From an uncultured Sutterella sp. (GTDB lineage: Bacteria > Pseudomonadota > Gammaproteobacteria > Burkholderiales > Burkholderiaceae_F), in the NCBI GenBank assembly GCA_944392755.1, contig CALXXT010000061.1, positions 1 through 64,000 on the forward strand: DNA of 64,000 bases, given 5' to 3'. The translations under genes and the position numbers were made by a program. Shown here in pieces: positions 49,107 to 61,930 of this stretch; positions within the stretch are counted from its first letter, which is position 1; each line of letters begins with the position of its first letter. The notes beneath the pieces are model-generated. The model worked only from the letters and a program-made list of their open reading frames with translations. It ran no database searches and had not been told where the DNA came from.

Positions 49107-50030
49107 ATGTTCAAGCAGCGCACGCTCGGCGAATCGGTCGCCGCCGTCGGCATCGGTCTTCACAGCGGCCGCAAGGTGCGGCTCGTTCTGCGGCCGGCCG
49201 ACCCCGACACCGGCATCGTTTTCCGCCGCGTGGATCTTGAGCCGCCCGTGGACATACCGGCGCATCCGCTCAATGTGAACGACACGCGCATGGCCACGAC
49301 CGTCAACGTGGGACGGGCCGCCGTCTCGACGATCGAGCACTTGATGAGCGCCTTCAGCGGACTCGGCGTCGACAACTGCATCGTCGAGGTGAATGCGCCC
49401 GAGATCCCGATCATGGACGGCTCCGGCGCGAGCTTCGTCTTTCTCATCAAGAGCGCCAAGGTGGTCGAGCAGGAGGCGCCGCGCCGTTTCGTGCGCGTGA
49501 AGCGCCCCGTCGAGGTGCGCGACGGCGACAAGCTCGCTCGGCTCGAGCCGCATGCGGGCTTCAAGCTTTCCTTCGAGATCGATTTCGGGCATCCGGCGAT
49601 CGACGCCACCGCGCAAACGGCCGAAGTCGACTTCTCCCGCGAGAGCTATGAGGACGCCGTCTGCCGCGCCCGCACGTTCGGCTTCGTGCAGGATGTGGAG
49701 ATGCTGCGCCGCATGGGCCTCGCCCAGGGCGGGTCGCTCCACAACGCGATCGTGATGGACGAATTCCACATCCTCAATGAAAAGGGCCTGCGTGCGGACG
49801 ATGAATTCGTCAAGCACAAGATTCTCGACGCGATGGGCGATCTCTACGTGCTCGGGGCTCCGCTCCTCGCCCACTACCGCGCCGTGAAGTCCGGCCACGG
49901 GCTCAACAACCAGCTTCTTCGGGCGCTTCTCGCCGAACCCGACGCGTGGGAGCGCGTCGAATTCGAGAATGCGGAGGCCTGTCCGATCGACTTCTGGCCG
50001 AAGAGCGTGAGTCAGACGTCGGGAGACTGA
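49107..50030 (+). CDS. lpxC: UDP-3-O-acyl-N-acetylglucosamine deacetylase LpxC
   Basis: 307 residues. It is the zinc-dependent committed step of lipid A synthesis. [27 protein letters not shown] (zinc His), [15 protein letters not shown] and [12 protein letters not shown] are conserved. ATG 49107 gives the family length; the frame opens upstream inside ftsZ. It follows ftsZ as usual. Confidence 0.96.
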   Translation: MFKQRTLGESVAAVGIGLHSGRKVRLVLRPADPDTGIVFRRVDLEPPVDIPAHPLNVNDTRMATTVNVGRAAVSTIEHLMSAFSGLGVDNCIVEVNAPEIPIMDGSGASFVFLIKSAKVVEQEAPRRFVRVKRPVEVRDGDKLARLEPHAGFKLSFEIDFGHPAIDATAQTAEVDFSRESYEDAVCRARTFGFVQDVEMLRRMGLAQGGSLHNAIVMDEFHILNEKGLRADDEFVKHKILDAMGDLYVLGAPLLAHYRAVKSGHGLNNQLLRALLAEPDAWERVEFENAEACPIDFWPKSVSQTSGD

Positions 50031-51907
50031 ACCGTGCGGGCGGCTGAGGCCGCCCGCTTCGCTTTGGCAAGAACCGCCTGCGCCGCCGCCGTTTCGATGA
50101 CGCCCTCGCGCCGATACTTTTGAAGCACTGCCGCGGCGTCCCGCATCGCCTCCACGAGGAGAAGGCGGCGCCGGCGCACGTCGTCGAAGCGCGCGAGAAG
50201 CCGCAGGCGCACGTCCATCAGCCTCGGATCGGCCGATGCGGCCTCTTCGTCGGGAATGTTCCTGAGGTCGGGGCCGGCGGGCACGGCGCCTGCGCTTTCG
50301 GCGAGGATCGCCTGCGCCTCAAGCACCTTTCGAACCAGTTCGTCGTCGTGAGGATTCGTCGAGCCGTCGGAAGTCCCCGGACGGAAGGCCTCCTCGATGA
50401 TGCGGAGTCCGTCGACGAGCGTCTCGATCTCTTCGTCGGTCTGGCGCACGAGCTCAAGCCGTTCAGGCAGCGCGCGGTCGATCTCGAGGAGCGTTCCCGA
50501 GGTGCGGCGTTTGTCGCGAAGCCGCTCGAGATCCGCTTCGAACGCTTCCTCCATGCGGTCGAGCGCATCAACTCGGCGATCGAGTTCCGAGGAGATTCGG
50601 CCGAGCGAGCCGTGAAGCGCCTCGAGGCGGTCGCTCTTCGGAAGCGCTTCCGGGACCTCACCCGCCGCCCGCGCGCTCTCGAGCCACGGCGGCAGCATCG
50701 GCCGCTCCTCGGTCGGGAAGGGCGCCTCGACGAGCAGGATGCGGGAAAGCGCTTCCAGAGCGCGTTCCCGCGAAGAGCGGATGCGTCTTTCCGCCGCTCG
50801 AATCGAGCGGCGGAGGTCTTCGGGCGCGAGTTCGGGGACGGCCGCTTCGGGCGGACGGGAGGGCGCGGCGGAATTCCGAGGCCGAAGGGCGCTCGGGGTC
50901 GACGCGTTCGGCGACTCGATCCAGAGGCCGTCGTCCGTTTCGAGCGATTCGTCGATTTCCAGTCCTTCGGGCAGATGGCGGGCAGGCTCGGAGCGCTCGG
51001 ATCGCTCCGAAAGCGCTTCGCCCGCGCGCACGGCGTCGTCGACCGCCTCGAGAAGCGCCGCGAGATGCTTGCGCCAGTCGAGGTATTCCGCTTCGAGCGT
51101 TGGACGCGCGGGATCATCAGGGGCTTCGAGCCACGGCGCCGCCCGGGCGATGGCGTCGTCGAACTCGCCGAGAAGGTCCGCGATGGGCGTCTTCGCGCGC
51201 TCAAGTTCGGCCCCGCGCTCGAGCATCCGCGCCCGCAGTCGGGCAAGCTGCGGATCGGCCGCGGCCGCCGCTTCGCTCGGCACAAGCTTCGGGTCGGGAC
51301 TCGCAGGCATGGCGTCGATCGTCTGCTGCATCCGTTCGATCGCTTCGGAGGCGCGCATCAGGTCTCGACCAAGCGCGGCGGAGAAAACCGAAGGAAATTC
51401 GGCGTCCGACGGCGTCACCCAGCGCGCGAGCTCCCGAAGTTCCCTCGCGAGATCTTCGTTTTGGGTGCGGGCCGCTTCTTCGCGAAGCGCGGCCGCCCCG
51501 GAAATCGACTTTTCGACGGGACGGGGCGCTTCGGCGGGCGTTCTTTCGCTTTCGTGCGCCTGCCGGCGGGGGCGGATGCGCACGTCCATCGCCTGAATGG
51601 GCAGTCCCGCCGTGCGGATGCGCGAAAGCATGCGGGGGATCAGATTCTCGAGGCGGCTCCGCTGCGAGGCGCTCGCCGCCAGCAGCACGTAGGTGCCCGT
51701 TTCCAGGTCCACCCGGCCGTTTGAGCCGCTTTTGAAGTCGACCGGAATGCGGAATTCGTCGGCGATCGGCTGAATGACGGCGCCGGCGCGCTGAGAAAGT
51801 TCGAGCGCCTTGAGGAGCGCGCCCGTGCCTTCGGCGCGCGAAAGCGGCTCCGAAGGCAGCTGGAAGCGCCGGCGTCGGGGCGCAAAGTCGCGGAATGGCA
51901 TTTTCAT
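50012..51907 (-). CDS. DciA-like (DUF721) protein with a ~500-residue helical extension
   Basis: 631 residues. Residues ~28-113 resemble DciA, the replicative helicase loader/operator ([13 protein letters not shown], a strand with [11 protein letters not shown], then a helix and VRIRP). DUF721 genes often sit between lpxC and secA, as here. Ordinary members are ~100-200 residues. The rest is Ala/Glu/Arg-rich and mostly helical, with at least two related segments, ~201-238 and ~543-580 (P-A-x-P-D-x4-P-x-E-x-A-A-x-A-D-P-x-L). Coding is uninterrupted. An acidic/Ser/Pro linker lies at ~300-365. There is no strong ribosome site; ATG 51901 is an alternative start. The function of the extension is unknown. 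Confidence 0.65.
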   Translation of the reverse strand: MKMPFRDFAPRRRRFQLPSEPLSRAEGTGALLKALELSQRAGAVIQPIADEFRIPVDFKSGSNGRVDLETGTYVLLAASASQRSRLENLIPRMLSRIRTAGLPIQAMDVRIRPRRQAHESERTPAEAPRPVEKSISGAAALREEAARTQNEDLARELRELARWVTPSDAEFPSVFSAALGRDLMRASEAIERMQQTIDAMPASPDPKLVPSEAAAAADPQLARLRARMLERGAELERAKTPIADLLGEFDDAIARAAPWLEAPDDPARPTLEAEYLDWRKHLAALLEAVDDAVRAGEALSERSERSEPARHLPEGLEIDESLETDDGLWIESPNASTPSALRPRNSAAPSRPPEAAVPELAPEDLRRSIRAAERRIRSSRERALEALSRILLVEAPFPTEERPMLPPWLESARAAGEVPEALPKSDRLEALHGSLGRISSELDRRVDALDRMEEAFEADLERLRDKRRTSGTLLEIDRALPERLELVRQTDEEIETLVDGLRIIEEAFRPGTSDGSTNPHDDELVRKVLEAQAILAESAGAVPAGPDLRNIPDEEAASADPRLMDVRLRLLARFDDVRRRRLLLVEAMRDAAAVLQKYRREGVIETAAAQAVLAKAKRAASAARTVQSPDV

Positions 51908-52082
51908 GGGGAGAAGCGCTTCACGGGCGTGCGATAATCCGTTATTGTCGAAAAATTCGGGCTTTTACAGTGTAAGGTCCAGCACGGCGGCAGCCGCCGC
52001 GGCGCGCGCGGAGCGCAGCCACAGGACCTGCGTCCGCGCGCAGCTGCGCCGCCCGATTTCAATCCGGTTTATCCAGTTCACG

Positions 52083-54806
<2,724 letters not shown>

Positions 54807-54942
54807 TCGGCGGGAAGTTCAGGTGGCGGCGCCTCATGGCGCCGCGCGAAGCGGCTCGATTCGCTCGCCTCTCCGGGGCGCGGATCGGGCCGTTCCTTTT
54901 GATGAAGAGCCCGAACGGGCGTTTGGGGTGAGGGTGCATGAG

Positions 54943-56046
54943 ATGACGATGCGCGCCAAGGAGGGGATCGGCGCCGAGTGGTCGCTTCGCGGCATTGCGT
55001 GGCGCGCTTCGCCCGACCGGTCCGTGTGGGTGGGAGAGCTCGAAGAGGGCGCCTCGACGGTCGTCCGCGCGGCGCTTTTCGAGCCTCTCGACGGGATTCC
55101 GAAGATGCTGGCCGCCGCATGCGGACAAAGGAATGCGGGGCGGCGCTGCCGACGGATTTTGGTCGATGCGGCCGAGTCCGTCTCCGGCTTGGGGGCGATT
55201 TCGGACGCCGCGGCGCAGGCGATGCTTCAAGAAGGTTCGGCGCGTCTCGGCGTGCCGCCCGATGCGCTGCGGATTTTCTCGGCGGGTCCCCTCATGACGT
55301 TGCCGCCCGTCGGCGAACGCCTCGCCGCGCCCGACGCGGCGCTCGCCTCGCAGCCTTTGAAGGCTCCCGAGGGGTTCGCGAGCTTTCCCTTCATGATGCC
55401 CGAGGGGTGCGTCGAGATTGGATTCGGCGTCTGGGAGAGGGGCGGCTCCGGGGCGCGCACTTTCTTCGCCGGCTTGGATCTCGGCGTCGCGCCCGAGATT
55501 CTCGAGACGCTGCTCGCGCGCGTTTGGCTTGCGGGTCCGGCGGCGCTGCGGGCGGCCGAGGGCGCGATGCCGGGTGCTGCGCTTGTTTTGGTGGCGACGG
55601 GAGCGGGCGACATGCCTCCCGTGCTCGTTTCTGACGACCCCCGCATCGAATCGCTCTCGGCGGGACTTGCGCTTGCCGCGGAGGGCTGGATGCGCCGCCG
55701 CATGCGCGAAGCTTCGCCGAGCAGGCGGATCCTGCGCATTCAAGGCGCAGCGTCTTCCGAAGAGGTCGAGCGCGCCGCGGCGGAAATCATCCGTTCGCTT
55801 CGTGCGGGCGCTCCCGTCGAAAATCTTTCGGCCGCGGACCTGGCCGCCCGCGTCTGGGCGGGACTTCTCGGCGCGAGGATCGAGCAGCTCGAGCGCACGC
55901 CTCTTGGCGTGGCGCTGAGCGGGCGCGCGCTGCTCGAGAAAGGCGCGCTTCGGGCGGATGCAGGCCCGGGTGCGTGGAAGGACTCGGAGGCGCCGCTCGT
56001 CGTCCGGCTCGGACGGGGCGCGGCGGACGGGCTTTTTTGGCTTTGA
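54943..56046 (+). CDS. Divergent ArgJ-like protein, probably not a functional ornithine acetyltransferase
   Basis: 367 residues. The locus secA-x-mutT normally holds argJ. Segments align in order with ArgJ: RCRRILVDAAESVSGLG at the NSGNANA region, LGVPPDALRIFSAGPLMTLPP at the STGVIG region, GGSGARTFFAGLDLG at the KGSGMI..ATMLAF autoprocessing region, and DDPRIESLSAGLALAAEG after the DGDTSTND region. The hallmark residues (oxyanion threonines, ATML cleavage context, STND) are largely lost. I infer a paralogue or decaying ArgJ. ATG 54943 has GAGGG ~8 nt upstream. Confidence 0.55.
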   Translation: MTMRAKEGIGAEWSLRGIAWRASPDRSVWVGELEEGASTVVRAALFEPLDGIPKMLAAACGQRNAGRRCRRILVDAAESVSGLGAISDAAAQAMLQEGSARLGVPPDALRIFSAGPLMTLPPVGERLAAPDAALASQPLKAPEGFASFPFMMPEGCVEIGFGVWERGGSGARTFFAGLDLGVAPEILETLLARVWLAGPAALRAAEGAMPGAALVLVATGAGDMPPVLVSDDPRIESLSAGLALAAEGWMRRRMREASPSRRILRIQGAASSEEVERAAAEIIRSLRAGAPVENLSAADLAARVWAGLLGARIEQLERTPLGVALSGRALLEKGALRADAGPGAWKDSEAPLVVRLGRGAADGLFWL

Positions 56047-56120
56047 GTTAAGATAAAAAACTGCGGCCCGCGGATGGACGTGCGGCTGCGGAATTACTTT
56101 TTGGGATGCTCCGAACCATC

Positions 56121-56804
56121 ATGTCGCAGAAAATCGTTGAAGTTGTCGTCGGCGTTCTTATCCGTGAAGACGGAAAGATGCTCTTGTCCTCCCGTCCCGA
56201 AGGGAAGCCCTACGCGGGATACTGGGAATTTCCGGGCGGGAAGATCGAGGCCGCAGAGACGGCCGAAGCGGCGCTCGCGCGCGAATTGGAGGAGGAGCTC
56301 GGCGTCCTTGTGAAGCGCTCGACGCCTTGGTTTGTGATGGAGCACCGCTACGAACACGCGCATGTGCGCCTCCACTTCCGCCGCTCGCACGACTTTACGG
56401 GAGAGCCTACGCCGAAGGAAGGTCAGCAGTACGGGTTCTTCAGCGCCGCGGAACGCACGCCCGGACTTCTTCTGCCGGTCGACCTCGCCGTCGTCAATCG
56501 CGTCGAGCTGCCGGAAGTCTTTGAAGAGTCCGTGAATCAGCGGACGCTTTCACGGCTCGCGCTGCAGGCCGCGGTCGTGCGCGACCGGCGCGTCCGTTGG
56601 GTCGGCGCCCGCGTCGAAACGCTCGACGACGTCCTGAAGGCGAAGGCCATGGACTTCGACTACGTCGTGACGAAGCCCGAGTGCTTCGATGCGCTTCTCG
56701 ATCAGGGGGAACCGCGCCTGCCCACCTATGTGGAAGGCGCTCCCGCCAAGGACCTCGCGCTTTGGCAGGCGCGGGGCGCGCACGGCGTGAAGCCCTACAT
56801 CTGA
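56121..56804 (+). CDS. mutT: Nudix hydrolase, MutT-like 8-oxo-dGTP diphosphatase with C-terminal ThiE-like remnant
   Basis: 227 residues. The Nudix box is complete: Gly40, Glu46, Arg54-Glu55 and Glu58-Glu59. The N-terminal ~130 residues form the MutT domain that removes 8-oxo-dGTP. In many beta- and gammaproteobacteria MutT at this locus is fused to a full ThiE-like domain (~310 residues total). Here only ~70 residues recalling its second half remain (FDYVVTKPE, GAHGV). ATG 56121 aligns with the family; ATG 56106 is possible. Confidence 0.85.
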   Translation: MSQKIVEVVVGVLIREDGKMLLSSRPEGKPYAGYWEFPGGKIEAAETAEAALARELEEELGVLVKRSTPWFVMEHRYEHAHVRLHFRRSHDFTGEPTPKEGQQYGFFSAAERTPGLLLPVDLAVVNRVELPEVFEESVNQRTLSRLALQAAVVRDRRVRWVGARVETLDDVLKAKAMDFDYVVTKPECFDALLDQGEPRLPTYVEGAPAKDLALWQARGAHGVKPYI

Positions 56805-56811
56805 TCCGCGC

Positions 56812-57057
56812 TCAGCGCCTGCGCTTTTTCGACTTCGCGCCGAGCTTTTCGGCGCGAAGCGCCACCGCTTCAGCCGCGGCCGTAAGATCCTCGGGCGAGA
56901 GGTTCATGGCCGAGCCCGGCTCCCCTTCGATGAGATATTCGTCGTTCGCCCAGGCGCCGAGATCAATGAGGCGGCACTGTTCGGAACAAAACGGACGGTA
57001 GGGATTGTCGGTCGAGTATTCGATTTCTCGACCGCATGTCGGACATTTGACTTTCAT
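56812..57057 (-). CDS. yacG: DNA gyrase inhibitor YacG
   Basis: 81 residues. The small zinc ribbon CPTC..CSEQC, with RPFCSEQCRLIDLGAW, is the YacG signature. YacG binds GyrB and inhibits gyrase. The start MKVKCP at 57057 is the family start. The coaE-zapD-yacG order is canonical. Confidence 0.93.
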   Translation of the reverse strand: MKVKCPTCGREIEYSTDNPYRPFCSEQCRLIDLGAWANDEYLIEGEPGSAMNLSPEDLTAAAEAVALRAEKLGAKSKKRRR

Positions 57058-57074
57058 GACGGTAGACGTGCGGA

Positions 57075-57839
57075 TCACCCGCAGATGCCGAGCTTGAAGA
57101 GGACGCGCTCGCGCGCGATGTGGAGCTTGCGCTTCTCGTCGGGACGGGAGAAGCGCATCCAGAGCATGTACTTGTTGACGCTCACTTCCGGAATCAGCGC
57201 TTCGCCCTTCGGCAGCCAAATCTGGAGGAGGAGGCACTTGCGCCCGCCGAGCGGGAGCTGGTGCATGCCGTTTTCGGCCGTGCATTCGCATTCCGAGACG
57301 GTGCTGCGGATGTGATCCAGAACCAGTCCGACCGCCTTCTCGATGGGGCGCATCAGCCGCACCCACTCCTCGAGCTCGGCGCGGCGGACGTCGTCGGGCA
57401 GCGAAAGCCAGTAGTGGAGCATCGGCATGTCGAAGCTGCAGGTCCCGCCGGCAATCGACTGGCGCGTGCGGATGAGCTGCAGCCACTCGTTGTCGCGGAT
57501 GCTTTGCCCGGAGCGCCCGACCGTGCGTCGGATTTCCTGAGAGACTCGGGCGAGCGCTTCAAGCGAGGCGTCGACGTCGGCCGGTCCGCTTGCGGCGCTT
57601 TTCGCCGTCTGAAGCGCGAGCCGCTCGCGGTCGAGCTCCTGCAGAAGCTCGTTCTTGAGGTCGGACCGCGCGGATGCGTCCGTCAGGTCGAAGATGGTCG
57701 AGAGCGCCGCATGGTGCGCAATGCTGGAATTTTGAGCGCAGAACCAGTTGAACTGACCGAAAAGATGCTCCAGGCGCAGGTACATGCGAATTTTCTCGTT
57801 GCAGGGAAATTCGTAGAGGATGAGTCCTGCAGAGTCCAT
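57075..57839 (-). CDS. zapD: Cell division protein ZapD
   Basis: 254 residues. LYEFPCNEKIRMYLRLEHLF, DVRRAELEEW and KCLLLQIWLPKG match the ZapD (YacF) family, which bundles FtsZ by binding its C-terminal peptide. GAGG lies 11 nt upstream of ATG 57839; the frame extends further without homology. It lies between coaE and yacG. Confidence 0.94.
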   Translation of the reverse strand: MDSAGLILYEFPCNEKIRMYLRLEHLFGQFNWFCAQNSSIAHHAALSTIFDLTDASARSDLKNELLQELDRERLALQTAKSAASGPADVDASLEALARVSQEIRRTVGRSGQSIRDNEWLQLIRTRQSIAGGTCSFDMPMLHYWLSLPDDVRRAELEEWVRLMRPIEKAVGLVLDHIRSTVSECECTAENGMHQLPLGGRKCLLLQIWLPKGEALIPEVSVNKYMLWMRFSRPDEKRKLHIARERVLFKLGICG

Positions 57840-57954
57840 AGTCTGTTCAACCTCAAGGAAAAGGAAGACCCGTTGCGGGTTCGAAGCGCCCAACCAATTA
57901 ATCTTAGCAGGCGAGCGGCGCGAGGAATCTCGAGAAAATTCTGAATGCTGAAAT

Positions 57955-58560
57955 TCAGCGCCCAGCGTTCGCGAGTCGCCGGACGATGTCCGCCACGGCC
58001 TCTCGGAGATCTTCAAGCGTGCCGCCGTTGAAGATCACCCAGTCCGAGCGCGCAATGCGTTCGGCGCGCGGGAGCTGCGCCGCGGCAATGCGGGAAACCG
58101 CTTCGGCCGTGAGCCCCGAGCGCGCCATGACCCGCGCGACCTGGAGGCTCTCGGCGACGTCGATCGAAAGGACGGCGTCCACCCGTTCGCGCAGTCCGGG
58201 CACTTCCAAAAGCAGAGGGCAGTCGTAAACGACGAGGTCGTGCTCCGCCGCGGCGCGGCGGATTTCTTCCTCAGACATTCGAGCGATCAGGGGGTGGAGG
58301 ATCGCTTCGAGTCGGGCGCGGGCGTCCGGGTCCCTGAAGACCGCTTCACGCATGCGTGCACGGTCGAGCGCGCCTTCCGGCGTGATCATGGCTCGTCCGA
58401 AAACGCGGACGATCTCCGGCAGAGCGGCTCCGCCAGCCGCCGTGAGGCTTCTTGAAATGGCGTCGGCGTCGACGACGGGAACGCCGAGCGCGCGAAAAGC
58501 GTCTGCCGCCGTGGTTTTGCCGCTCCCGATGCCGCCCGTGAGACCCAAGATACAGCTCAT
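57955..58560 (-). CDS. coaE: Dephospho-CoA kinase
   Basis: 201 residues. GLTGGIGSGKTT (residues 6-17) is the P-loop, and VVDADAISR and VYDCPLLLE are family motifs. It phosphorylates dephospho-CoA in the last step of CoA synthesis. No prepilin peptidase gene lies upstream, unlike in many relatives. Confidence 0.95.
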   Translation of the reverse strand: MSCILGLTGGIGSGKTTAADAFRALGVPVVDADAISRSLTAAGGAALPEIVRVFGRAMITPEGALDRARMREAVFRDPDARARLEAILHPLIARMSEEEIRRAAAEHDLVVYDCPLLLEVPGLRERVDAVLSIDVAESLQVARVMARSGLTAEAVSRIAAAQLPRAERIARSDWVIFNGGTLEDLREAVADIVRRLANAGR

Positions 58561-58575
58561 GTCAACACCCGCAAA

Positions 58576-58610
58576 GAAAAAGGGGCGTCTTCCTGCGGAA
58601 GACGCCCCTT
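58576..58610 (-). terminator. Intrinsic terminator after tRNA-Pro
   Basis: AAGGGGCGTCTTCC (58580-58593), loop TGC and GGAAGACGCCCCTT (58597-58610) form a 14-bp stem. On the minus strand it is followed by TTTTTCTTT. Confidence 0.9.
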
Positions 58611-58619
58611 GAAGAATCC

Positions 58620-58696
<77 letters not shown>

Positions 58697-58713
58697 ATCT
58701 TCTTGTCGACATG

Positions 58714-59703
58714 CTATCGATCACGTCTAACAACGAAGGATAGCAATTCTATCAGACTTTCACGGAAAATGGAAGGGGGAATCTTCAAAAGGGCCTTTCG
58801 GCCGCGTTCGAGCTCCGCTTCCGCGCGGGTTCTGCATCGATCAAGAGCGTCGGATCCTATCACAATGCGGGAAATTTTGTCAAAGTCGCCTTCCCCCGTG
58901 CGCACCGCCTCGTCGATGAGGGCGCGGTCGGCGTCCGTCGCGCAAGCCCGCGCGTAGATGAGGGGAAGGGTCATCTTGCCTTCGCGCAGATCGGCGCCGA
59001 GGTTCTTGCCGAGCGAAGCCGCGTCTCCCGCGTAGTCGAGGATGTCGTCGGCGATCTGGAAGGCGTTTCCGAGCGCGAGCGCATATTCGGCGACGGCGGC
59101 CTCTTCATCCGCTCCGGCGTCCGCGACGGCGGAGGCCATGCGTGCGGCGGCTTCGAAAAGACACGCGGTCTTGCGCTCGATCACGGCGAAGTACTGCGCT
59201 TCGGTCGCATCCGGGTTGCGCGCGTTCGACATTTGAAAGACTTCGCCCTCGGAGAGCCGATTCGCCGCGTCGGCGAGCGCCTCCATGACGCGCAGGTTGC
59301 CTGCGCGGACCATCATTTGGAAGGAGCGGGTGTAGAGGAAGTCGCCCACGAGGACGGCCGCGCCGTTTCCCCAGCGGGCGTTGGCCGTCGGCCGGCCCCG
59401 GCGCATGTCGCTCTCGTCGACGACGTCGTCGTGCATGAGGGTCGCCGTATGGAGCAGCTCAATGCAGGCGCCGAGATACTGGTGGAGCGTGCCCTCGTAG
59501 CCGAGCGCGCGGCAGATGAGCACGAGGAGCGCCGGGCGCATGCGCTTGCCGCCCGCTTCCGTGATGTAGCGGCTGATTTCCTGCATGCGGGGAACCGGAC
59601 TGGAAAGTTCGCTTCGGATCACGTCGTCGACGGCCTTCATGTCGTCGGCGATCGGAGCGAGGAGCGCGCGCACGCGCGCCTTGGGGTCTTGCGCTTGGGC
59701 CAT
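58714..59703 (-). CDS. ispB: Polyprenyl (octaprenyl) diphosphate synthase
   Basis: A 329-residue all-helical trans-prenyltransferase making the quinone side chain. GGKRMRPAL, the first aspartate motif in MHDDVVDESDMRRG and the second in IADDILDYAGD are present. Chain length cannot be read from sequence alone. It is divergent from rplU; a TATACT -10 candidate lies at 59740-59745 on the minus strand. Confidence 0.92.
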   Translation of the reverse strand: MAQAQDPKARVRALLAPIADDMKAVDDVIRSELSSPVPRMQEISRYITEAGGKRMRPALLVLICRALGYEGTLHQYLGACIELLHTATLMHDDVVDESDMRRGRPTANARWGNGAAVLVGDFLYTRSFQMMVRAGNLRVMEALADAANRLSEGEVFQMSNARNPDATEAQYFAVIERKTACLFEAAARMASAVADAGADEEAAVAEYALALGNAFQIADDILDYAGDAASLGKNLGADLREGKMTLPLIYARACATDADRALIDEAVRTGEGDFDKISRIVIGSDALDRCRTRAEAELERGRKALLKIPPSIFRESLIELLSFVVRRDR

Positions 59704-59801
59704 GATGAGGGAAATTGAGGAATCAATGAGAGCGCGTCAAGTATAGTCGAGCGGGTGGTGCGGACAGCCCTGAGAATTCTGCAAAAATCCCCGTTTTCCG
59801 C

Positions 59802-59830
59802 TTGACGGCGCATGGGCGCCGTGAAATAAT
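59802..59830 (+). promoter_or_regulatory. Sigma70 promoter of rplU-rpmA
   Basis: -35 TTGACG (59802-59807), 17-bp spacer and -10 AATAAT (59825-59830). The predicted leader to rplU is ~125 nt. Confidence 0.75.
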
Positions 59831-59963
59831 TCATAGCTTTCCACGCATTGGGCGCCGTATGTGCGGCTTTCGGAGAATCCCCTCCGGGCGCAGCGGCGTC
59901 GATTACAAAAAGGTTCCGCAGAAGGCTTCGCGGCCGAAGCGGGACGGGCGAGGTTATTTATCC

Positions 59964-60275
59964 ATGTACGCAATCATCAAGACGGGCGGCAAGCAGTACC
60001 GCGTCGCCGTCGGCGACACCGTCAAGGTTGAACTCCTTGGCGCCGAAGCCGGCTCCCAGGTTACCCTCAACGAAGTGCTCGCCATTGGCGGCGAAGACGG
60101 CCTGAAGGTCGGTCATCCGCTCGTCGAAGGCGCTTCCGTCAAGGCCACGGTCGTTTCGATCGGCCGTCACGACAAGGTTCGCATCTTCAAGTTCCGCCGC
60201 CGCAAGCACTCCATGAAGTCCGGCGGCCATCGCCAGTACTACGCTGAACTGCGCATCGACGAGATCGCGGGCTAA
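59964..60275 (+). CDS. rplU: 50S ribosomal protein L21
   Basis: 103 residues, the usual length. It starts [18 protein letters not shown] and has the basic [14 protein letters not shown] loop near the C-terminus. ATG 59964 is the family start; the frame opens further upstream. It is first in rplU-rpmA. Confidence 0.97.
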   Translation: MYAIIKTGGKQYRVAVGDTVKVELLGAEAGSQVTLNEVLAIGGEDGLKVGHPLVEGASVKATVVSIGRHDKVRIFKFRRRKHSMKSGGHRQYYAELRIDEIAG

Positions 60276-60306
60276 TCGACTAACGTTTTTTTGAGAGCAA
60301 TCGAAA

Positions 60307-60570
60307 ATGGCACACAAGAAAGGCGGCGGCTCCACCCGCAACGGTCGCGACTCCCAGGCCAAGCGCCTCGGCGTCAAGGTTTTCGGCAATGCGGCGGTCA
60401 ACGCCGGCGGCATCATCGTTCGTCAGCGCGGCACGAAGTTCCACGCCGGCGACAATGTCGGCATGGGCAAGGACCACACGCTCTACGCGCTTGTCGACGG
60501 CATCGTCAAGTTCGAAGTGAAGGGCGCCTTCAATCGTCACTACGTGACGGTCGAACCGGCTCAGGCCTGA
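60307..60570 (+). CDS. rpmA: 50S ribosomal protein L27
   Basis: 87 residues starting [17 protein letters not shown], whose N-terminal tail reaches the peptidyl-transferase centre, then [10 protein letters not shown]. No N-terminal extension like that of Firmicutes is present. Confidence 0.97.
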   Translation: MAHKKGGGSTRNGRDSQAKRLGVKVFGNAAVNAGGIIVRQRGTKFHAGDNVGMGKDHTLYALVDGIVKFEVKGAFNRHYVTVEPAQA

Positions 60571-60584
60571 TTCGCTTCCGATAG

Positions 60585-61781
<1,197 letters not shown>

Positions 61782-61930
61782 CCGATCCGAAGGCCGGAGC
61801 CTCGGGCGGCGAGAACGCAGGGGGCTTCGGCGCTAAAATTCCATCTTTCCACCGCCCTTCTCGGAGGGCGAGGCCAACATCCGTTTTCAACGATTCGAGG
61901 GCCGGCGCGCCGGCCGCACAGAAGTTTCCC

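Noticed and set aside
51908..52082. SecM-like arrest peptide upstream of secA
   Set aside because: The gap contains no convincing short ORF with an arrest motif; only GC-rich hairpins and weak promoter-like boxes are visible.
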